From positions 427,501-491,500 of the forward strand of contig NZ_CP073745.1 in assembly GCF_024397975.1 (NCBI RefSeq): a stretch of 64,000 nt of DNA. The letters run 5' to 3'. Positions 29,644-40,276 of the stretch are shown here, piece after piece. A model generated the notes under the pieces. It was not told the DNA's origin and did no database searches. It was given only the letters and a program-made list of their open reading frames with translations. The translations under genes were made by a program, and so were the position numbers. The stretch comes from Bacterioplanoides sp. SCSIO 12839. GTDB lineage: Bacteria; Pseudomonadota; Gammaproteobacteria; Pseudomonadales; Oceanobacteraceae. Every line of letters begins with the position of its first letter. Positions within the stretch are counted from its first letter, which is position 1.

Positions 29644-30471
29644 ATGCGATTCATGACCGCAATGAAAAAGCCATTATTGGCCTCGGTTGCAGCGGCTTCG
29701 TTATTAACCAGTGGAATGGTCACAGCAGAGGTGGTTGATGAGAAGCCCAGCGCCGGTGCCATGGTCGTTGATGCTGTTTTTGTTCGCCCTCTGTACTTTA
29801 TTCTGTCTCAGGCTGGCTCATTGGTGTATGGCGCGACACTGCCATTTACCTTGTTGGGAGAGAATGCGACGGATGCGGCAGAAACCCTGGTTGTTACACC
29901 GCTGCAAGGTGCGTTTGTACGCTGCTTAGGTTGTGGTGATATCGATAATGAAGTGGCTGCTCTTGAAGAAGGTAAGGGCAAAACCATTCGTCATTTTGCC
30001 ATGATCAGTGCTGGTCAAACCAACTTTGATCAGGACGGCAATACGGGTGATGGAATTTCTGGTGGTGCGTATCTCGGAACGCACTTCAGCCTTTCGGACA
30101 CCAGTCGTTTTGATGTGTTGCTGGGTTACCGCTCTTTGGGGTCACTGGATGTTGAAGAAGGTGAAGCTAATGAATATGAGGCAAAAACCAGCTCTATTCA
30201 GATTGCCAGCCGCTTTGGTAAGCAGATTTTCTGGGATATTGAGCTGATGGGTAAGCTGGGTCTCCACTCTTGGGAATCTGATTTAAAAGCCAAAAGTGAT
30301 GGTTCAAAGCTGGATTTCTCCGGGTACGACTTCTTCTATGGTATTGCTCTGGAAAAGTTTATTACTGACGATATTCGTGTTGGTGTTGAGCACACGCGCT
30401 ACTCTCTTGAAGAAGATGACTTCGAGGCGAAAATTAACACTACAGATCTGAATATCAGCTATATGTTCTGA
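29644..30471 (+). CDS. Predicted outer-membrane beta-barrel protein with conserved N-terminal segment
   Basis: A 275-residue exported protein of unknown function. A signal peptide (MKKPLLASVAAASLLTSGMVTA) is followed by a hydrophobic, glycine-rich stretch (VRPLYFILSQAGSLVYGATL ... ENATDAAETLVVTPLQGAF, about residues 45-95). This resembles short stand-alone exported proteins of pseudomonads. From about residue 118 the pattern is of alternating strands, as in small OmpA-like barrels, ending in the outer-membrane signature ISYMF with terminal F. The start may be ATG 29644 or the ATG at 29659 (MKKPLL), which makes a more typical signal peptide. It stands alone and converges on ggt. Confidence 0.7.
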   Translation: MRFMTAMKKPLLASVAAASLLTSGMVTAEVVDEKPSAGAMVVDAVFVRPLYFILSQAGSLVYGATLPFTLLGENATDAAETLVVTPLQGAFVRCLGCGDIDNEVAALEEGKGKTIRHFAMISAGQTNFDQDGNTGDGISGGAYLGTHFSLSDTSRFDVLLGYRSLGSLDVEEGEANEYEAKTSSIQIASRFGKQIFWDIELMGKLGLHSWESDLKAKSDGSKLDFSGYDFFYGIALEKFITDDIRVGVEHTRYSLEEDDFEAKINTTDLNISYMF

Positions 30472-30483
30472 TTCTGACTGTTT

Positions 30484-30524
30484 AAAAAAGGCCGCGGAAG
30501 TATCACACTTCAGCGGCCTTTTTT
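30484..30524. terminator. Bidirectional terminator
   Basis: AAAAAAGGCCGC (30484-30495) pairs with GCGGCCTTTTTT (30513-30524), between the convergent outer-membrane protein gene and ggt. Confidence 0.88.
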
Positions 30525-30601
30525 GTTTTGAAGGGAAAGTGCACGGCATCTGGCTCCCACGCTCTGCGTGGTAGTTATGCCTGAGTAAAAAACAACCGTG
30601 T

Positions 30602-32311
30602 TCAGTGGACCTGCGATTCACCCAGGCCGCGCGGATCGGATGCGGCAGTAACTTCCCCTGATTTTTTGTCCCACAAAATAGCCTGCATATTGCCATACTG
30701 GCGACCAACCGGTTTCAGTTGGTGGCCTTGTTGTAACAGCGCGGCCTGCTCAGATTCAGTAAAGGTATCCGGCTCATACTGAATCACATCGGGCAGATAT
30801 TGGTGATGGAAGCGTGGGCGTGACACCCAATCCTCTACCGGTTTACCTTGCAGATGTTCCAGCATGCCGAGGAATACCATGGTAATAATCCGGCTGCCGC
30901 CCGGGGTGCCAATTATGGCGGAGCTGTGTCTGGTGTTCACAATACTGGGTGACATGCTCGATAGCGGGCGTTTACCCGGTGCAATGGCGTTGGCTTCGTT
31001 GCCTACCAGGCCATAAGCGTTGGACTCACCCGGTTTGGCCGAAAAGTCATCCATCTCATTGTTAAGCAAAATGCCGGTGCCCGGAGCGGTATAAGCGGAG
31101 CCAAACGGTAAGTTGATGCTCAGTGTGGCTGACACCATATTGCCCTGCTGGTCGATGACCGACAGATGGGTAGTGTGAAACCCTTCCTGCAAATTTTTAA
31201 CACCGTTCAGGCTCAGGCTTGGGGTAGCTTGTTGCATATCGATACTGGCCGCCCAGTTTGCTGCACGTTGATCGGATAACAGCTCGGTGACAGGTACGTT
31301 CACATAATCCGGATCACCCAGATATTCTGCCCGGTCTTTATAAGCGCGGCGCATCACTTCAGCCAATAAATGCGTTTGCTGCACTTTATCCAGTGATTTC
31401 CAGTCGGGTACCGTCTGCTGTGCCAGCATCTTCAGCATTTGTGCAATGGCGATACCACCGGAGGACGGCGGTGGGGCACTGACAATATCGTACTCGCCGA
31501 GCTGTATGCGGATTGGCTCACGTTCGACCACGTTATAGTTGGCCAGGTCATCCAGCGTCCAGTCGCCGCCATCCTGTTGTACGGCGTTGACCAGTTTTGT
31601 GGCCACCTCGCCTTTATAAAAGCCGTCAAAACCCCGGTCAGACAATGCTTGCAGGGTATTGGCTAAGTCGGGTTGTTTGATAACGTAACCCACCTCAGGA
31701 ATCTCACCGTTATCCAGCAAAATTTCACGACTATCGGTGTAGCGACGCACGTTTTTCAGACGAAAGCCCATTAGCTTCTGGTAATGCTCATACACAGGAA
31801 ACCCCTCCTGTGCTTGTTGAATAGAGGCTGTCAGTGAGTCAGACAGTGGCAGCTTGCCGTAGTTTTCTGCCAGGTGCACAAAGGCCGCAGCTTGGCCGGG
31901 AATGCCAGCAGCGGTTGGCCCATTCACCGCTTTGTCGCGATTTACCGTACCGCTCTCGTCCAGGTAATAATCCCGATGTGCCGCCGCCGGAGCTTTTTCG
32001 CGTGCATCAATAAAGGTGTATTTATCTTTTTGTGCTTCGTAAATCAGCCAGAATCCACCACCACCAATACCGGCGCTGTAGGGTTCAACCACCCCGAGGC
32101 TGGCCGCGACAGCAATGGCAGCATCAAAGGCATTACCGCCTTGTGCCAGGATATCCATACCAGCTTGAGTTGAGAGTGGGTGAGCGCTGGCAATCGCGGC
32201 TTTTGATGGTGTCGCTGACGCCTTTGGCCCGGTAGTTGATAATTCAGTCGGAGCCTGACTGCAGGCAATGATCAGAGTGGAACTGAGTAACAGCAAGGAG
32301 CGTTTTAACAT
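30602..32311 (-). CDS. ggt: Gamma-glutamyltransferase, lipoprotein form
   Basis: A 569-residue Ntn-hydrolase that cleaves the gamma-glutamyl bond of glutathione and transfers the glutamyl group to water or amino acids in the periplasm. The N-terminus has a lipobox (LLSSTLIIAC), so it is probably membrane-anchored rather than soluble as in E. coli. The precursor is cut to two subunits before the catalytic Thr of TTHLSVIDQQGNMVS (about residue 375). The substrate-binding PLSSMSPSIV and GTPGGSRI segments are present. It is a single gene between two terminators. Confidence 0.94.
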   Translation of the reverse strand: MLKRSLLLLSSTLIIACSQAPTELSTTGPKASATPSKAAIASAHPLSTQAGMDILAQGGNAFDAAIAVAASLGVVEPYSAGIGGGGFWLIYEAQKDKYTFIDAREKAPAAAHRDYYLDESGTVNRDKAVNGPTAAGIPGQAAAFVHLAENYGKLPLSDSLTASIQQAQEGFPVYEHYQKLMGFRLKNVRRYTDSREILLDNGEIPEVGYVIKQPDLANTLQALSDRGFDGFYKGEVATKLVNAVQQDGGDWTLDDLANYNVVEREPIRIQLGEYDIVSAPPPSSGGIAIAQMLKMLAQQTVPDWKSLDKVQQTHLLAEVMRRAYKDRAEYLGDPDYVNVPVTELLSDQRAANWAASIDMQQATPSLSLNGVKNLQEGFHTTHLSVIDQQGNMVSATLSINLPFGSAYTAPGTGILLNNEMDDFSAKPGESNAYGLVGNEANAIAPGKRPLSSMSPSIVNTRHSSAIIGTPGGSRIITMVFLGMLEHLQGKPVEDWVSRPRFHHQYLPDVIQYEPDTFTESEQAALLQQGHQLKPVGRQYGNMQAILWDKKSGEVTAASDPRGLGESQVH

Positions 32312-32432
32312 AAACCGGATTCCATCGGCGGCTATTTAAAGGAAGGGTGTCAGTGTGCTTAACCGGAGTGCAGGGTGCAAGTGGCCATGCTTTTTGTGTC
32401 TGGAACAGTGAATTGATCATAAGACAGACATA

Positions 32433-32468
32433 AAAAAACCTCTGTTTCCTGCGAAGCAGAGGTTTTTT
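32433..32468 (-). terminator. Terminator after the ferredoxin gene
   Basis: AAAAAACCTCTG (32433-32444) pairs with CAGAGGTTTTTT (32457-32468). On the minus strand it follows the ferredoxin gene. Confidence 0.85.
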
Positions 32469-32501
32469 CAGTATTGATGCCAAGAACCAGGCTAGCAGCG
32501 A

Positions 32502-33296
<795 letters not shown>

Positions 33297-33521
33297 TCAT
33301 CAGAAATCCGGCGCATAGTAAACAAATTCTGCTTGCTGCTCAATAAAGGTGTCATACCAACCCGATGCAGATCAGCTTAATTATTGATGTGTTGGTTTCG
33401 TTGTGAGCCGTGAGCTGGGGCTGGCACGGAAAATTCCGGCGGCTTTGGTTAAAGCTTCTAAACTGGGAGAAAGGCTTTATCCATCATCACTGATGGGTGA
33501 CAACTGAGTGCAGGAGAAAGT

Positions 33522-34775
33522 ATGCCGAAGTTTCTGATTGTTGAAGACAGCAGCGTTATTCTGAAAATACTGAAACACATTGCTCGCCAGGAACTCCCTT
33601 TTGAGGTGATTTATGCCATGAATATGGCGGAAGCGCTGGAGTTGTATGAGACTCATCGGCATGAGCTGGTGGCTGGGTTGATTGATCTGGCATTGCCGGA
33701 TGCACCAGATGGACAGCTGGTGGATTACCTGTTGGAGCAGGGGTTGCCGGTGGTGGTATTGACCGGCACCAGTGACGAGCAGACTCGTCAGTCTCTATTG
33801 CAGAAAGGCGTTGCCGATTATGTCATCAAAGAAACCCGCTTCTCTTATCAGTACGCCATTCAGATGCTGCATCGGCTGGATAAAAACCGTCAGGTCGATG
33901 TGCTGGTGGTGGAAGACTCACGGACGTATCGCAATTACCTGGTAGGGTTGCTCGGTTTACATCGTTATCGGGTGCATCAGGCGGAGGATGGTGTGCAGGC
34001 GTTGCAGATATTGCATCAGAAACCGGGTATTCAATTGGTGATCTCGGATTATCATATGCCCAATATGGATGGTTTTGAGCTGGTGCAGGCGATTCGGCAT
34101 CAGTTTGAAAAGCGCAACATCGCCGTTATTGGCTTATCCGGTCAGGAAGATGCGTCATTGTCGGTGAAGTTTATTAAAAACGGCGCCAATGACTTTTTGA
34201 CCAAGCCTTTCCAGCAAGAAGAGTTCTTTTGCCGTGTTACGAACAATATTGAATCACTGGAGAATATGGAGAAGCTTCATCATCAGGCGACGCGTGATTA
34301 TCTGACCGGTTTGTACAATCGCCGCTATTTTACCGAAGAAGCTGAACAGCAATTACACAAATGCCAGCGCGAAGGGACGCCGGTGAGTCTGGTGGTGCTG
34401 GATATCGACTTTTTCAAAAGCATTAATGATGAATACGGCCACCTTGCTGGTGATCAGGTGTTGCAGCAGATGGCGCAATATTTCGACGATGGGCTGGGGC
34501 GTTTCCTGGTGGCTCGCACCGGCGGCGAAGAGTTCTCTGTGTTGTTGTCCGGGTTGGATAATGAAAAAGCGGTGAGTCTGATGAATGGATTTCGCCAGGG
34601 GGTTCAGGAGCGGATTTTTGAAATTCCGGAAGACTTTGTTCGTATTACCGTATCGGCGGGTGTATCAACCCTGACGGATACACCATTATCCCTTGAGCAA
34701 TTGTTTACCCGCGCCGATGAGCACTTGTATCGTGCGAAGGAAGCGGGAAGAAACCTGATTATGGGGGATGAATAA
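33522..34775 (+). CDS. Response regulator with two receiver domains and GGDEF diguanylate cyclase
   Basis: A 417-residue cytoplasmic signalling protein. Receiver 1 (about 1-120) has VEDSS, D55 and VLTGTS. Receiver 2 (about 128-245) has VVEDSRTY, ISDYHMPNMDG, LSGQED and LTKPF. A GGDEF domain (about 255-417) follows, with DYLTGLYNRR, VVLDIDFFKSIND and an intact GGEEF active site. It should make cyclic di-GMP when phosphorylated. The RxxD product-inhibition site is absent: the aligned residues are GLGR. The layout resembles PleD, although the last-named site differs. An AGGAG site precedes the ATG. The cognate kinase is not in the window. Confidence 0.93.
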   Translation: MPKFLIVEDSSVILKILKHIARQELPFEVIYAMNMAEALELYETHRHELVAGLIDLALPDAPDGQLVDYLLEQGLPVVVLTGTSDEQTRQSLLQKGVADYVIKETRFSYQYAIQMLHRLDKNRQVDVLVVEDSRTYRNYLVGLLGLHRYRVHQAEDGVQALQILHQKPGIQLVISDYHMPNMDGFELVQAIRHQFEKRNIAVIGLSGQEDASLSVKFIKNGANDFLTKPFQQEEFFCRVTNNIESLENMEKLHHQATRDYLTGLYNRRYFTEEAEQQLHKCQREGTPVSLVVLDIDFFKSINDEYGHLAGDQVLQQMAQYFDDGLGRFLVARTGGEEFSVLLSGLDNEKAVSLMNGFRQGVQERIFEIPEDFVRITVSAGVSTLTDTPLSLEQLFTRADEHLYRAKEAGRNLIMGDE

Positions 34776-34849
34776 TGATTGATGCTGAGAAAGATTGTAA
34801 CCTGAGTCTCTTTTTTCTATCGTAGTCTTAGTTAACAAAGGTTTAGTCA

Positions 34850-35194
34850 ATGTCTGAAGATACTATTTTTGGCAAAATTGCCCGCGGCGAAATGGACGCC
34901 AATATCGTCTACGAAGACGATATGTGCCTCGCTTTTCGTGATCTCTACCCAGCCGCACCCATGCATATTCTGGTGATCCCGCGTAAGCCGATTCCACGCT
35001 TGTGTGATGCACAGGAAGAAGATAAAGCGCTATTGGGTCATCTGATGCTGGCCGCCAATAAAGTGGCTGAACAGGAAGGCTTGGGTGATAAATTCCGTTT
35101 AGTGGTTAACAACGGCGCGGATGCGGGCCAGAGTGTGTTTCACCTGCATTTACACGTTATTGGTGGCCGCTCGTTAAAGTGGCCTCCGGGCTGA
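34850..35194 (+). CDS. HIT-family nucleotide hydrolase (HinT type)
   Basis: A 114-residue cytoplasmic purine nucleoside phosphoramidase type protein. It has EDTIFGKIARGE at the N-terminus, AFRDLYPAAPMHILVIP in the middle and the catalytic histidine triad HLHLHVIGG near the C-terminus. The length matches HinT. It lies 18 bases before modF, so the two may be co-transcribed. Confidence 0.94.
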   Translation: MSEDTIFGKIARGEMDANIVYEDDMCLAFRDLYPAAPMHILVIPRKPIPRLCDAQEEDKALLGHLMLAANKVAEQEGLGDKFRLVVNNGADAGQSVFHLHLHVIGGRSLKWPPG

Positions 35195-35212
35195 GTTTCT
35201 TCGATCCATCCT

Positions 35213-36643
35213 ATGCAATTTACAGATATACAAGCCCGATTACACGATGGTCGCCAACTTCGTTTTGATGACTGGCAAATCCAGCCCGGTGAGTATTGGG
35301 CCATTACCGGTACGAATGGCAGTGGTAAAACAGCACTTTCCTGCTTGTTTGCCGATGAATTACGTCTGAGTCATGGTGTTGCGGCGGATTTGCCGGATGC
35401 CGTAGCTTATGTCTCTCTTGAAGCGCAGGCAGCGCAGATAGAGCTTGAGCGTAAGCAGGATGAAAGTGATCTGAATGATTGCCCCGATTCCGGCACGCTG
35501 GTACGCGACTTATTAACACCACTGGATGATCAGGTTCGCCATTGGATTGATGTGCTGAATATCGGCCATCTGCTTGATCAGGGTTTTCGTTCCTTATCCA
35601 CGGGAGAAAGCCGCAAGGTGTTATGGATTAACAGCTTGCGCCAGCAGCCTGATTTGTTGGTGTTGGATGAACCATTAGAAGGGCTGGATCAGAACAGCCG
35701 TGTTGCACTCAACGCCGAGCTGGAACGTATTCAGCAGCAAGGTCAGGCGATTGTTTGGGTAGCTAATCGTCTCGATGAGCTGCCTGACTGGATTACCCAT
35801 GTTGTGTTTATGCACCAAGGGCAGATGCTGTATTCCGGTGCAAAAGCAGAAGTGCTGGCGCAACCCGAAGTGTCCGGGCTAATGCACTTTGATCGTGAGT
35901 TAGCCGAGTTCCCTGAGTCTGTTCGTCACTATGACTTGGCGGCTGATGAGCCATTGTTGCGGCTGACGGATGTCAGTATTCGTTATGGCGAACGTACCTT
36001 ATTTGATCAGCTGAGCTGGCAGGTTGAGCCAGGCCAGCACTGGGCCATTCAGGGGCCTAACGGCTGTGGTAAAACCAGCTTGTTGCAGCTGATTACTGGT
36101 GATAACCCACAATGTTACCGCAATGACCTGTGGCTGTTTGGTATGCAGCGTGGCACGGGCGAAACCATTTGGGATATCAAAAAACACATTGGCATCGTAT
36201 CGGCTTCGTTGCAGTGGGAATACCGCGCTACCACCAATGTATTGAGCACCGTGATTTCCGGTTTATACGACAGTATCGGTTTGTATCAGGCCACTGGCGA
36301 TGATGATAAAGAGCTGGCGCTGCAATGGCTTGAGCTCATTGGTCTGCGTGATAAGGCCAACCAAAGCTTGCAGCACTTATCCTATGGTGAACAGCGCTTG
36401 GTGCTGATTGCCCGGGCGCTGATTAAACAGCCACCGTTATTGATTCTGGATGAGCCATGTCAGGGGCTTGATGATCCGAGCCGACAGCTGGTGCTGGCGT
36501 TCATCAATCGTTTGGCTCAGCAACGGCAGGTGACCTTGTTGTATGTGACACATCTTGCCAATGAAATTCCGGCGGCGATTGAGCAGCGCTTACACTTTGA
36601 AGCGAATAACGGTTACAGCCAGATACGCATTTCTACCGACTGA
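35213..36643 (+). CDS. modF: ModF-like tandem ABC ATPase
   Basis: A 476-residue protein with two ATP-binding cassettes and no membrane domain. Cassette 1 has GTNGSGKTAL (about 34-43), a signature LSTGES and LLVLDEP. Cassette 2 has GPNGCGKTSLL (about 281), the signature LSYGEQRLVLIARAL and LLILDEP. Size and order match E. coli ModF (PhrA). ModF is linked to molybdate genes in E. coli, but no modABC lie here, so its role is uncertain. Xanthine dehydrogenase further along the window does need a molybdenum cofactor, but a link is only speculation. Confidence 0.88.
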   Translation: MQFTDIQARLHDGRQLRFDDWQIQPGEYWAITGTNGSGKTALSCLFADELRLSHGVAADLPDAVAYVSLEAQAAQIELERKQDESDLNDCPDSGTLVRDLLTPLDDQVRHWIDVLNIGHLLDQGFRSLSTGESRKVLWINSLRQQPDLLVLDEPLEGLDQNSRVALNAELERIQQQGQAIVWVANRLDELPDWITHVVFMHQGQMLYSGAKAEVLAQPEVSGLMHFDRELAEFPESVRHYDLAADEPLLRLTDVSIRYGERTLFDQLSWQVEPGQHWAIQGPNGCGKTSLLQLITGDNPQCYRNDLWLFGMQRGTGETIWDIKKHIGIVSASLQWEYRATTNVLSTVISGLYDSIGLYQATGDDDKELALQWLELIGLRDKANQSLQHLSYGEQRLVLIARALIKQPPLLILDEPCQGLDDPSRQLVLAFINRLAQQRQVTLLYVTHLANEIPAAIEQRLHFEANNGYSQIRISTD

Positions 36644-36724
36644 GTGCAGCACTTTCGCGGCTCGTCGCTAGACTGAAAATAACGATAATTCACACCACTA
36701 AACCAACAAAGGCGACCCAATATT

Positions 36725-38011
36725 GTGATTGGCTCCATTACCAAAACGCGTAATGGCCGGCAATTTCAGATCAACAAACGACACACGCGGAAGCGTCTGG
36801 ATGTGTCTGAGTTAACGTTAGGGATGCACATTGTTGAACTTGACCGGCCATGGATTGAATCTCCATTTTTGTTTCAGGGCTTTTTACTCGAAAGTCCGGA
36901 TGATATTCGTATGGTTCAGGACGTGTGCTCCTGGGTTTATGTGGATGTCCTGGAAGAAGAGTGGCAAGAGCACCATGGAGCGACTGCCGGAAAACCACAG
37001 ACACGCCAGCGCTTCGTTGAGAAGCAAGAGATGGCGCAGCAGCTGACTCAGGCGAACCGAACCTATCAGGCGACTAAGCAGCAGGTAAAAACTCTGCTGA
37101 ACAGTGCTTATCTGGGTCAGGCCATGAATATGGAAGGTGCCAAAGTTGCAGTTAAGGAGTGTGTTGATCGGGTTATTCATAACCCTAATGCGATTCTCTG
37201 GCTAACCCGCCTCAAGCATCAGGACGAATATACGGCTGAACACTCGGTGAATGTCTGTCTGCTTTCTATTGCGCTGGGTCGTGAAATGGACCTGGCTCCC
37301 TACGAGCTGGAAAATATTGGCATTTGTGGTTTGATGCACGACATCGGCAAAATGAAAGTCCCGCCTGAAATCCTCAATAAACCCGGGCCGCTGGACCCTC
37401 AGGAATTTGAGGAGATGGCGCGTCATACTACCTATGCTAAGCAACTGTTGATGGGGCGTTCCGATATCTATCCGGGTGCCGTCGATGTGGCTTATACCCA
37501 CCATGAACGCCTGGATGGTAAGGGTTATCCACGAGGCCTGGATGCCAGCAAGATCTCGTTGTTTACCCGGATAGTGACGGTTGCTGATGCGTACGATGCC
37601 ATGACCAGCGACCGGTGTTATCAGAAAGGCATGTCATCGATAGATGCCCTGAAAATTCTCAATCGTCATGCTGGCAGTCAATTTGATACTGACATTGCCC
37701 GCCAGTTTATTGCCATGATTGGCTTATACCCGCCGGGTTATCTGATAGAAATGACCAATGGTGAAGTCGGGATTATTTTGTCGTCTGACCCTGGATTCTC
37801 GCTCAAACCCAAGGCCATCATGGTGTTAGGCCCGGATAAAGAGCCACAGCCCGAACGAATCATTAATCTGGCGAATGCGCCGCAAGATGATCGCGGAGAG
37901 TTTTATAAAGCAGCAGGTGTTTTTCGTAGTGGTACCTTTGGTGTTCATGTAAATGATTACATTTCTAAAGGTTTACGAATTAAAGGATTTGAATTCTGTA
38001 TGCAGGATTAG
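36725..38011 (+). CDS. HD-GYP cyclic di-GMP phosphodiesterase with DUF3391
   Basis: A 428-residue cytoplasmic protein. The N-terminal DUF3391-type region (RKRLDVSELTLGMHIVELDRPW) is followed by the HD-GYP domain (about 150-330). This shows EHSVNVCLLSIALG, GLMHDIGKMKVPPEILNKPG and HHERLDGKGYPRGL, all residues needed for metal binding and hydrolysis of cyclic di-GMP. The start is GTG 36725. It lies two genes after the diguanylate cyclase, so synthesis and breakdown enzymes are close together. Confidence 0.93.
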   Translation: MIGSITKTRNGRQFQINKRHTRKRLDVSELTLGMHIVELDRPWIESPFLFQGFLLESPDDIRMVQDVCSWVYVDVLEEEWQEHHGATAGKPQTRQRFVEKQEMAQQLTQANRTYQATKQQVKTLLNSAYLGQAMNMEGAKVAVKECVDRVIHNPNAILWLTRLKHQDEYTAEHSVNVCLLSIALGREMDLAPYELENIGICGLMHDIGKMKVPPEILNKPGPLDPQEFEEMARHTTYAKQLLMGRSDIYPGAVDVAYTHHERLDGKGYPRGLDASKISLFTRIVTVADAYDAMTSDRCYQKGMSSIDALKILNRHAGSQFDTDIARQFIAMIGLYPPGYLIEMTNGEVGIILSSDPGFSLKPKAIMVLGPDKEPQPERIINLANAPQDDRGEFYKAAGVFRSGTFGVHVNDYISKGLRIKGFEFCMQD

Positions 38012-38182
38012 AAAAGCATTTCTCAAAAAAACTCTTTGTTGTCTAAAGGAAAATGGTAGGGCAATTCAGCAGGGATGCGGCTGATTTTGGCGTGAAATGC
38101 CCGTATTTTTACCCATTCGGGTCAGTTTTAATACCAGTCATTGGCTTGATGTTTAGACATCAATTGTTTAGTCTTAAATCTA

Positions 38183-38199
38183 AATGAACATTCAATCAA
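38183..38199. promoter_or_regulatory. BetI operator
   Basis: AATGAACATTCAATCAA; on the minus strand it reads TTGATTGAATGTTCATT. This agrees with the BetI site TTGATTGAACGTTCAATC, recalled from characterised bet promoters, apart from one base in the core and the weak right arm. It lies only five bases before the betI start, so binding would block transcription or elongation of betIBA. Confidence 0.7.
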
Positions 38200-38203
38200 A
38201 GTT

Positions 38204-38794
38204 ATGAGCCGCTCAAAACAGCAGAGTCAGCGTCGGGATGATATTGTTCAGGCCACGCTGAAATCCATAGAGTTGTATGGTCTTTCAGGCACTACCATCA
38301 AAACCATCAGTGGTATCGCTGATATTTCCGTTGGTTTGATCAACCACCACTTTGGCTCCAAGCAGAAACTGCTGGAGTCGGCCGTCCGCTTTTTGCTGGA
38401 ACAGTTACGCTTGGGTCTTCAACAGCGTTTGCAATCCGATGGCGCAATCCCACCAAAAGAACGTCTGTATCGTATCGTCGAAACGAATTTCACCAGCTTT
38501 CAGCAATCGCCTTCGGCCTCCCGAACCTGGTTATGTTTTTGGGCAGAAGCGGCACATTGCGCAGAACTGTCACGCTTGCAACAAATCAACAGTCGCCGCT
38601 TATACAGCAATTTGCTGTATTCCTTTGTTGCGTTGATGCCGCGCGAAGACGCCTTAGTTGCTGCTGAAAGAACGGCTTCCATGATTGATGGTTTTTGGTT
38701 ACGAAGTACGTTAAGTAGCACCCCTGAGCAGGCTTTTGTCGCTGCTGAGCAACACTGCAAAGCGTTTATAGATGAGCTGCTGGATCGCCAGTAG
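38204..38794 (+). CDS. betI: Choline-responsive repressor BetI
   Basis: A 196-residue TetR-family regulator that represses the bet genes and is released by choline. The helix-turn-helix segment is GTTIKTISGIADISVGLINHHF (about 28-49). The BetI-type body includes RTWLCFWAEAAH and MIDGFWLR. It is the first gene of betIBA, with a BetI-like site directly in front, so it should repress itself and the enzymes behind it. The ribosome site is weak. Confidence 0.94.
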   Translation: MSRSKQQSQRRDDIVQATLKSIELYGLSGTTIKTISGIADISVGLINHHFGSKQKLLESAVRFLLEQLRLGLQQRLQSDGAIPPKERLYRIVETNFTSFQQSPSASRTWLCFWAEAAHCAELSRLQQINSRRLYSNLLYSFVALMPREDALVAAERTASMIDGFWLRSTLSSTPEQAFVAAEQHCKAFIDELLDRQ

Positions 38795-38809
38795 CGTTAG
38801 GAATTAAGC

Positions 38810-40264
38810 ATGATCCTGAAAAACTTCATCGACGGTTGCTACCTCAGCAATCAAAGTGGGGAAACTTTTGACGTGATCAACCCGGCAACGGCTGAGGTGA
38901 TGTATCAGGTTGAAGTCGCTGACCACTATGTTCAACAGCAAGCCATTGAGAGTGCTCAACGCGGTTTTCAACAATGGTCATCCATGACGGGGATTGAACG
39001 CAGCCGAATTTTGAATAACGCCGTATCATTACTGCGTGAGCGTAACGATGAACTGGCCAAGCTGGAAGTGCTCGACACCGGAAAGCCTTGGCAGGAAGCC
39101 AGTGTGGTGGATGTTGTTACAGGTGCAGATGCCATTGAATTTTTTGCTGGGTTAGCCCCCTCAATTGAAGGTAATCAGCAAGACCTCGGCGGTGATTTTT
39201 ATTACACCCGTCGCGAGCCTCTGGGCGTGTGCGCGGGTATTGGTGCATGGAATTACCCGTTGCAAATTGCATGTTGGAAGTCGGCTCCGGCTCTGGCGTG
39301 TGGTAATGCTATGATTTTTAAACCCTCCGAAGAAACCCCGATGGGCGCCTGTAAGCTGGCAGAGATTTTTATCGAAGCTGGGGTTCCTGCCGGTGTCTTT
39401 AATGTGGTGCATGGCGCACGTGAGGTGGGGGAATGGTTAACGCATAACCCGCATATTGAAAAGGTGTCATTCACCGGGGAAGTCGGAACCGGCAAACGGG
39501 TGATGGCCGCCGCAGCGACCACGTTAAAAGACGTCACGATGGAGTTGGGTGGTAAATCGCCGTTAATTGTTTTTGATGATGCCGATATTGATGAAGCCGT
39601 CAGCGCTGCCATGTTAGGTAATTTTTATACCCAGGGCGAAATCTGCACCAACGGTACCCGGGTGTTTTTGCAAGCGGGTATCAAAGACCAGTTTCTTGAA
39701 AAACTGAAGCAGCGAACTGAGCAAAATATTGTTGCCGGAGACCCGTTAGACCCAGCGGTGAATCTGGGCGCTCTGATTTCAGAAAATCATTACCAGCGTG
39801 TTTTGGATTATATCGAAACCGCGAAGGCGGAAGGCGCCACCTTGTTATGTGGAGGCAAAGCATTGCAGCCTGATTCTGCCCCTAACGGTTATTTTGTGGC
39901 GCCAACGGTGTTTGTGGATTGTCACGACGATATGACCATTGTTAAAGAAGAAATTTTTGGCCCGGTGATGTCGGTATTGGAATTTGAAACCGAAGAAGAA
40001 GTGATTCAGCGCGCGAATAATACCCAATTGGGATTAGCAGCCGGTGTTTTCAGCAATGATATTCGCCGTGCGCACCGGGTGATTCATCAGATTCAGGCGG
40101 GCATTTGTTGGATTAATGCTTACGGTGCTTCTCCGGCAGAAATGCCTGTCGGTGGTTATAAGCAATCGGGCATTGGTCGCGAAAATGGATTAGCAACGTT
40201 AAATCATTACACCCAACTAAAAGCGGTGTATGTTGGCATGAACCCGCTGGAAAGCCCTTTTTAG
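38810..40264 (+). CDS. betB: Betaine aldehyde dehydrogenase
   Basis: Oxidises betaine aldehyde to glycine betaine with NAD(P), the second step of osmoprotectant synthesis from choline. Family motifs are [22 protein letters not shown], the glutamate motif MELGGKSPL and the catalytic C279 in [11 protein letters not shown]. At 484 residues it is typical of BetB. It lies 15 bases after betI and is followed immediately by betA. Confidence 0.95.
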   Translation: MILKNFIDGCYLSNQSGETFDVINPATAEVMYQVEVADHYVQQQAIESAQRGFQQWSSMTGIERSRILNNAVSLLRERNDELAKLEVLDTGKPWQEASVVDVVTGADAIEFFAGLAPSIEGNQQDLGGDFYYTRREPLGVCAGIGAWNYPLQIACWKSAPALACGNAMIFKPSEETPMGACKLAEIFIEAGVPAGVFNVVHGAREVGEWLTHNPHIEKVSFTGEVGTGKRVMAAAATTLKDVTMELGGKSPLIVFDDADIDEAVSAAMLGNFYTQGEICTNGTRVFLQAGIKDQFLEKLKQRTEQNIVAGDPLDPAVNLGALISENHYQRVLDYIETAKAEGATLLCGGKALQPDSAPNGYFVAPTVFVDCHDDMTIVKEEIFGPVMSVLEFETEEEVIQRANNTQLGLAAGVFSNDIRRAHRVIHQIQAGICWINAYGASPAEMPVGGYKQSGIGRENGLATLNHYTQLKAVYVGMNPLESPF

Positions 40265-40276
40265 GTGTACGCTGCT

